Shown: piece by piece, positions 59,757 through 64,000 of the stretch
Position numbering within the stretch: the stretch's first letter is position 1
How the letters are laid out: each line of letters starts with the position of its first letter
Assembly (NCBI RefSeq): GCF_002878395.1
Contig: NW_025892519.1
Location: forward strand, 90,718 to 154,717
From: Capsicum annuum
Taxonomy: Eukaryota; Streptophyta; Magnoliopsida; Solanales; Solanaceae
Direction of reading: 5' to 3'
Length of the DNA stretch: 64,000 nt
Made by a program: the position numbers and the translations under genes
The notes under the pieces: generated by a model
Databases searched by the model: none
Told to the model about the DNA's origin: nothing
What the model saw: the letters and a program-made list of their open reading frames with translations, nothing else

Positions 59757-59835
59757 TTTTTATCGATTTTTGTTTTATCGATTTTTAGTCCTTAACGGTT
59801 CGATTTTCAATTTAACCGATAAGAAAATACTCATA
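59757..59835. repeat. Right half of the MITE-like repeat split by element O
   Basis: Joins to 41005-41083 when O is removed; three atcgattttt-type words and ttaaccgataag at the end. Confidence 0.4.
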
Positions 59836-60021
59836 AAATAGAAATAGCAGTAACTAACATGAAAAAACTGAATCTTAGTTGCAACCAAAAATCCTACATG
59901 ATGTGTTTTAATTTACAAGAATCTTCAAATTTGGACTAAATGTTGTTAGGAGAAATTAAGAGTTTGTATAATTGAAATAATAGGTTTAAATTATAGAAAT
60001 TAAAAAGAAATATATAATAAG

Positions 60022-60023
<2 letters not shown>

Positions 60024-60053
<30 letters not shown>
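60024..60053. repeat. (TA)n microsatellite
   Basis: About 14 TA units. Confidence 0.97.
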
Positions 60054-60058
<5 letters not shown>

Positions 60059-60239
60059 TAAAAGGGTGAAGATCATTAGAAAAGTGATTCGAATTTTTTG
60101 TCCTTCATTAAAAGTGTCTTCTTTAGAGAAAATTATCTTTTCACTTTTTTCCTCTAATTATTATACCAATAAATAAATTTCAAAATAAATAATTAAAAGA
60201 TTATTTTCCTTTACGTGAATGCAAGTTTTTAAAATTTAT

Positions 60240-60271
60240 GGGGGGGGGGGGGGGGGGGGGAAAAAAAAAAA
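60240..60271. repeat. Homopolymer block G21 then A11
   Basis: 21 consecutive G followed directly by 11 A, inside AT-rich DNA. The length may be unreliable. Confidence 0.95.
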
Positions 60272-60300
60272 TAAAAAACCCTGCTAAAAATTAATTAGTA

Positions 60301-60445
60301 TCCTTTTTAGTTTATAAATCATCTACTTCTGTTAAAAAAAAAAGCCTCATAATATCGGTTCTACTAGCGTCCTTTTTAGTTATGAATCATCTACTTCTAT
60401 AAAAAGCTTCATAATATCGATTCTTTTATGGTCCTTTTTATACGA
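60301..60445. repeat. 62-69 bp tandem duplication
   Basis: tcctttttagttta..aatcatctacttct..gc(c/t)tcataatatcg(g/a)ttct occurs at 60301 and 60370, with a third start at 60432. Confidence 0.85.
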
Positions 60446-60676
60446 CTTGGCTTCACTTTTGTATTATAATTTTCGTTCAAGAATGTTGTTTCCAGATTAG
60501 CTCATAAGGAGCTATTAATCATAAGTGACATTGCAATTACTTTCGTATATTTATTTTGTTGTAGTTTCTGATATATTAATATTTGCTGTTTTTTCTTCTT
60601 AATATAGGTGCTCGATGAATGTTCAGTCGGGCTTTGAAAAATTCTCACGCATAGGTTAGGTTTAATTAATATTGTA

Positions 60677-60708
60677 CTAGTGAAAATATCTGCGCTTCGC
60701 GTGGTTAT
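60677..60708 (-). other. Putative Helitron 3' terminus
   Basis: On the minus strand: CCACGCGAAGCGCAG hairpin (arms of six with two G-T pairs), a nine-base spacer, then CTAG followed by T. A GC-rich hairpin shortly before CTRR, with T after it, is the Helitron 3' end rule. The body would extend to the right. No 5' end was found for certain. Confidence 0.45.
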
Positions 60709-61845
60709 AAAACATATTATTTTTACAGTTATGAAATAATTTTTTAATAACCTTATAATTTATTTCAAGTGTAATTTTATACTTTTTAAGGACTTCTACA
60801 GAATTTTTGTCTTTCTATAGTGGTACTTGGCTAGCTACTCATTCATATAATATTCATATTTCAGGCATACTAATCTTTACACATTAATAATTATTTTTAA
60901 AAAGATCTTTTGACATTAAGACTAAGACAGTTAAAGAATATACAAAATACAGTATCATAATAAAGGCTAAATCTAAAAATATATTTGAAAGAAATGGTAG
61001 GAAATTAGAAAAGCTAATTAAAGAATAATAAATACATATGTGAAGAACTAATTACTTCCTATATATTCATGTAATGTAATGTATAATTATGTTACCTGTT
61101 ATGGTCATTAACTGTCTAATTGAATTACACTAAATGCTATGAGCAAACGAAAATTCATCTCAAAAAGATTTTAAAATAAGAAAGTAACGATATAGCAAGT
61201 TAAAAGTATAAAAATGAGAAAGTTAAAATATTAAATTGAATTCTTAATACATTTTCAAAGTGAATAATTTGAGTTGCATCAGTAATATTAAACATGAGTT
61301 TTTCTTTCATTTTTTTGTTCAATTTTTATCCTAATTTCTTCCCACTTCTCCATCTTTTTCAATAATATACCTTTTGTGATAACTTGTGCTTACTAATTAA
61401 ATACATGTTAAAGAATAAATTTTAAAAAATAAAATATCCAACATATACTTATAAAAAAAAATTCTGATAGATATTCATCAACCTAAGAGGGAGGTAGTAG
61501 TCATGTCAAGAGACTCAGAAGTCCTAGCATGCATGTTGGAATAAAATATCAAGAAGCCAAATTCATGTATAATTTTAATTTTAACTTTTGATATGATGAT
61601 ATGAAGTTTCCTAAGTTAAATAACATAAACTTCATCTCTACTCACACGTCATATAGAACAAGGCCTAAAACTCCAGAAATTATTATATTAGTTCAAATCA
61701 TTTCTATCCTTTTGTTACCAGTTTCAAACATTCTAGACGTTTTATCATTAATCACAAGCTAGAAGTTGAATCTCAGCATTGTTATGAGACGATTTAGAAA
61801 CATAATTTTATTTTGAAGAAATATCAAACATTGTTAATTACGTAC
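60709..61845. other. AT-rich sequence without supported genes
   Basis: No frame over 60 codons. It should contain the last carboxypeptidase exon with the catalytic His if that gene were complete; I cannot find it in any minus frame. Confidence 0.5.
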
Positions 61846-62576
61846 CTTGCCTTGGAAGTACCAAGGGTACCATGATGTCTTGATTGGTGTCTTAATTTTG
61901 TCTATGGCATATCTATTTATTGAGACTGATACTACATAATTTGTATCTCCGTTGTATCCATAATATTATAATTTCATAAACATATCAATTAATTACTTAT
62001 AAATTAGTGCATACTTTCTTTTCTTTCAATTTATGTGAATCTATTATTCTATTTAACGGGAAACAATATATTTAAAAAATAAATAATAAAGGTTTTGAAA
62101 TTTAATATCATAAACAGATAAACATGTCATTTTGAAATCTAATATCATAAACAGATAAACATGTCATACACTTGTGATTTATGTTACATTAACTGCTTAA
62201 TTCTCATTAAGGATAAAAAAGTGTATTCTAATCTAATTAAGTTTTTGATCAGCATTGACCAACTCACCTATATATCCAAATTCTAATTCCACTTTGCATA
62301 AGCTCTTGAAAGATTGGCAAAATTGTGTCAGGTGAATCTTGCCAATTTGCATGTATAGATGCACTGAATGGTAAAGTCGTATTAACAAAATTATGATTGA
62401 AATATAAATTAATTATTCCTACTAATTAAACTACTCAAAGTGAAAATAATTACTTGCAAGAACCACATTGTTGGGATATTCCTCTAACATGGAGTGCTTC
62501 TTGCACTTCTGCAGTATTCAAGTACGAATCAACATAGTCTCTTGTGCACGAGCCGTACCACGCCAACTTCAGTGTC
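61846..62576 (-). pseudogene. Serine carboxypeptidase-like (SCPL) gene fragment, three exons
   Basis: Three minus-strand exons in one reading phase. Exon 62576-62454 (KLAWYGSCTRDYVDSYLNTA, EVQEALHVRGISQQCGSC) ends at donor GTAATT. Exon 62363-62268 follows acceptor CAG and reads ASIHANWQDSPDTILPIFQE, LMQSGIRIWIY, ending at donor GTGAGT. Exon 61951-61846 reads GDTNYVVSVSINRYAIDKIK, TPIKTSWYPWYFQGK, ending at donor GTACGT. Phases join cleanly (AA+T, AG+C). These match the C-terminal half of plant SCPL enzymes (peptidase S10), which act as peptidases or acyltransferases. The acceptor of the third exon reads AA, not AG, and GDTN stands where the family has GDTD. The N-terminal exons with the catalytic Ser and the last exon with His are missing. 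Confidence 0.88.
62094..62166. repeat. 36-37 bp tandem duplication inside the SCPL intron
   Basis: tttgaaat(t/c)taatatcataaac, agataaacatgtcat occurs twice in direct succession. One base differs. Confidence 0.93.
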
Positions 62577-62649
62577 CTCACAATTGTAACATCGACACAA
62601 GTTAAGAATTCAAATAGATGAAAACTTCATTATAAATACTTCTTTTGAT

Positions 62650-62850
62650 AAGACAAACTACAATTATAATATGGAGAAATAATTTGTTTTGATCATAAAA
62701 AAAGAAATAATACTATGAAACAACAAATTATTATATATATTAATTACTAATATGTTTTTTATGAGAAGAACTACAATTATAATATCACGAAAGAACTTGT
62801 TTTTATCATAAACAAAGAAAATAATACTACAAAATAATAAATATTTTTAT
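62650..62850. repeat. Imperfect direct duplication, about 115 bp period
   Basis: ctacaattataatat(g/c)..gaaa(t/g)aa(t/c)ttgttttgatcata then aaagaaataatacta occurs at about 62658 and again at about 62770. Confidence 0.8.
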
Positions 62851-63554
62851 ATTTTGGACAACTTTTGGGATCTCTAATGGAAGAAGAATTATATAGATAG
62901 AAGGGAAGATGAAAAGTGAAGAGTTAACATTAGTTAATGATACTTCACAATTAACATGGCCTAATAAAAAGAAGAGTTACAATAATTCATTATTATATTA
63001 GTAAATGCTAATTATCTTAAAATTAAATGAAATAGGTAATTAATAGATAAGTTTTAAAAGTAGAAAAAAACTCAAAAAATTGACAAAAAAGATAAATAGA
63101 AATACTTGCTTGTGAGACATGCCACATAGGATTGGCTATTGATCTCTTTTATATATATATATTGATTGCTTTGATATCTCTATTATCATATTATTTTGTT
63201 ATAGTTTACAGATGATAGATGAATGTTGGTCGATTTTGAGAATTTTTTATGTCTTTTTCTTTTGGTTAAAATAGTGGACGAAAGAAGTGATGTTGTCGAT
63301 GAGTGAAGAATACCACATGATAGTTCACTATTATGTGGCGAAAAAATCAAAGATTTTTATCTTTTTTCTTTTTCAAAATGGATACTGACTACAATTTAGA
63401 TTGTCTTCCCGGCTCAACGGAAAGAAACCCCCATTCTACACTTCATCACGACAAGAACATGCCTTTCCTCCAAATACTATTTGCCTTTTCCTCAGCTGAC
63501 CAGCAAAACAATGAATTCAACCGTAAATACCCTTTAGCTAGCATATGCTAAAAA
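62851..63554. other. AT-rich sequence without supported genes
   Basis: Segment 63180-63250 resembles 60540-60650 (ttattttgttatagttt..gatgaatgttggtcg), suggesting an old shared repeat. The plus frame at 63333-63551 has no known motif. Confidence 0.4.
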
Positions 63555-63748
63555 AAACAAGTAAATACCCGTCTCGTGCTTGACTCTATCTGCAAGACAG
63601 GTGTGTGCAACCACTTAGTGAGGAGACAAAAGGGTCTATTGAAAATAACCTATCTACCTTAGCAGTAAGGTCTGCATACGATGTACCCTCCGCAAATTTC
63701 ACTTTGTGGAACTAAATTGAATTAGTTATTGTATTCATTTTCTCGAAT
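63555..63748 (+). repeat. Degraded SINE of Solanaceae type
   Basis: The 3' half gggtctattgaaaataacct, ctaccttagcagtaaggtct, gcatacgatgtaccctccgc, cactttgtggaac follows the body of the Solanaceae SINEs whose tail has GGTAAGGTCTGCGTACA and TACCCTCC blocks. It ends in aattagttattg, the eroded TTG-rich tail. The tRNA-like head with boxes A and B is not clear. Confidence 0.75.
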
Positions 63749-63962
63749 CTCATAGAGAAAGCAATCAAAATATGTCACCATGATTGATTAATGGCTCCTT
63801 CATAAAGAGTTTACAATTTGGTAGTACAAGTCAAATTAGAAAATGACTTTGGCCAACTTATAGATTGAGAGTCCATATTGAGACTTAGATGTTAAGTAAA
63901 GAGAATAATATATTCTTTTATTGACTAATGCATATATACAAGTGCAAAGCGTATATCCTAAA

Positions 63963-63965
<3 letters not shown>
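63749..63965. other. AT-rich sequence, nothing recognised
   Basis: No frame or motif supported. Confidence 0.4.

Positions 63966-64000
<35 letters not shown>
63966..64000. repeat. (TA)n microsatellite at the window end
   Basis: At least 17 TA units running to the last base; continues outside the window. Confidence 0.95.

Noticed and set aside
63333..63551. Plus frame of 72 codons
   Set aside because: Isolated, T-rich start, no motif, directly before a degraded SINE.

Overview
This window is plant nuclear repeat DNA from a large genome. It is almost certainly Solanaceae, and a pepper-like genome fits best. The evidence is long-LTR Ty3/gypsy chromoviruses with the Tekay-type (Del) chromodomain tail, an Ogre/Tat retrotransposon with an archaeal-type RNase H, a worn Solanaceae-type SINE, and one plant serine carboxypeptidase-like gene fragment. 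I see no intact host gene. Nearly every long reading frame is a piece of a decayed retrotransposon polyprotein.

Layout. 1-3466: element A, the pol part of a Tekay-like chromovirus on the minus strand, cut by the window edge on the left and by another LTR on the right. 3472-40053: one large nest. The outermost unit is element Z (minus strand, LTRs 3472-4726 and 10252-10707 plus 37281-40053, mostly non-coding inside). Z holds a probable solo LTR F (6975-9175) in its gag remnant and a second chromovirus, element B (minus, about 10708-37275), in its right LTR. B's 5' LTR was split by element C (plus, 18180-36167, ATATA target duplication). C's gag was split by element D (minus, 21313-29460, GTAGT/GCAGT), a gag-protease-only relative of C that contains an LTR-end fragment E at 23223. 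This gives four to five levels of insertion.

40054-41083: non-coding spacer with a minisatellite. 41084-59751: element O, an 18.7 kb Ogre/Tat element on the minus strand with a perfect GATAT target duplication. In native order it has 5' LTR, PBS, leader, an extra upstream ORF, gag, protease, RT, RNase H, archaeal-type RNase H, integrase, a 3' untranslated region packed with tandem repeats, PPT and 3' LTR. Two 100-base assembly gaps lie in that 3' region. 59752-64000: AT-rich flank with simple repeats, a possible Helitron 3' end, a serine carboxypeptidase-like pseudogene fragment on the minus strand, small tandem duplications, and a degraded SINE.

All retroelement coding regions carry stops and frameshifts, and several have lost catalytic or zinc-binding residues, so none looks autonomous now. 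The most interesting signals are: a hairpin repeated three times in the non-coding parts of element O, whose arms change while keeping their pairing; a roughly 207 bp foreign insert in its protease-RT junction; the gene fragment next to a Helitron-like terminus; and a GC-rich periodic module at about the same distance from the LTR start in several LTR families. All alignments here were made by eye.
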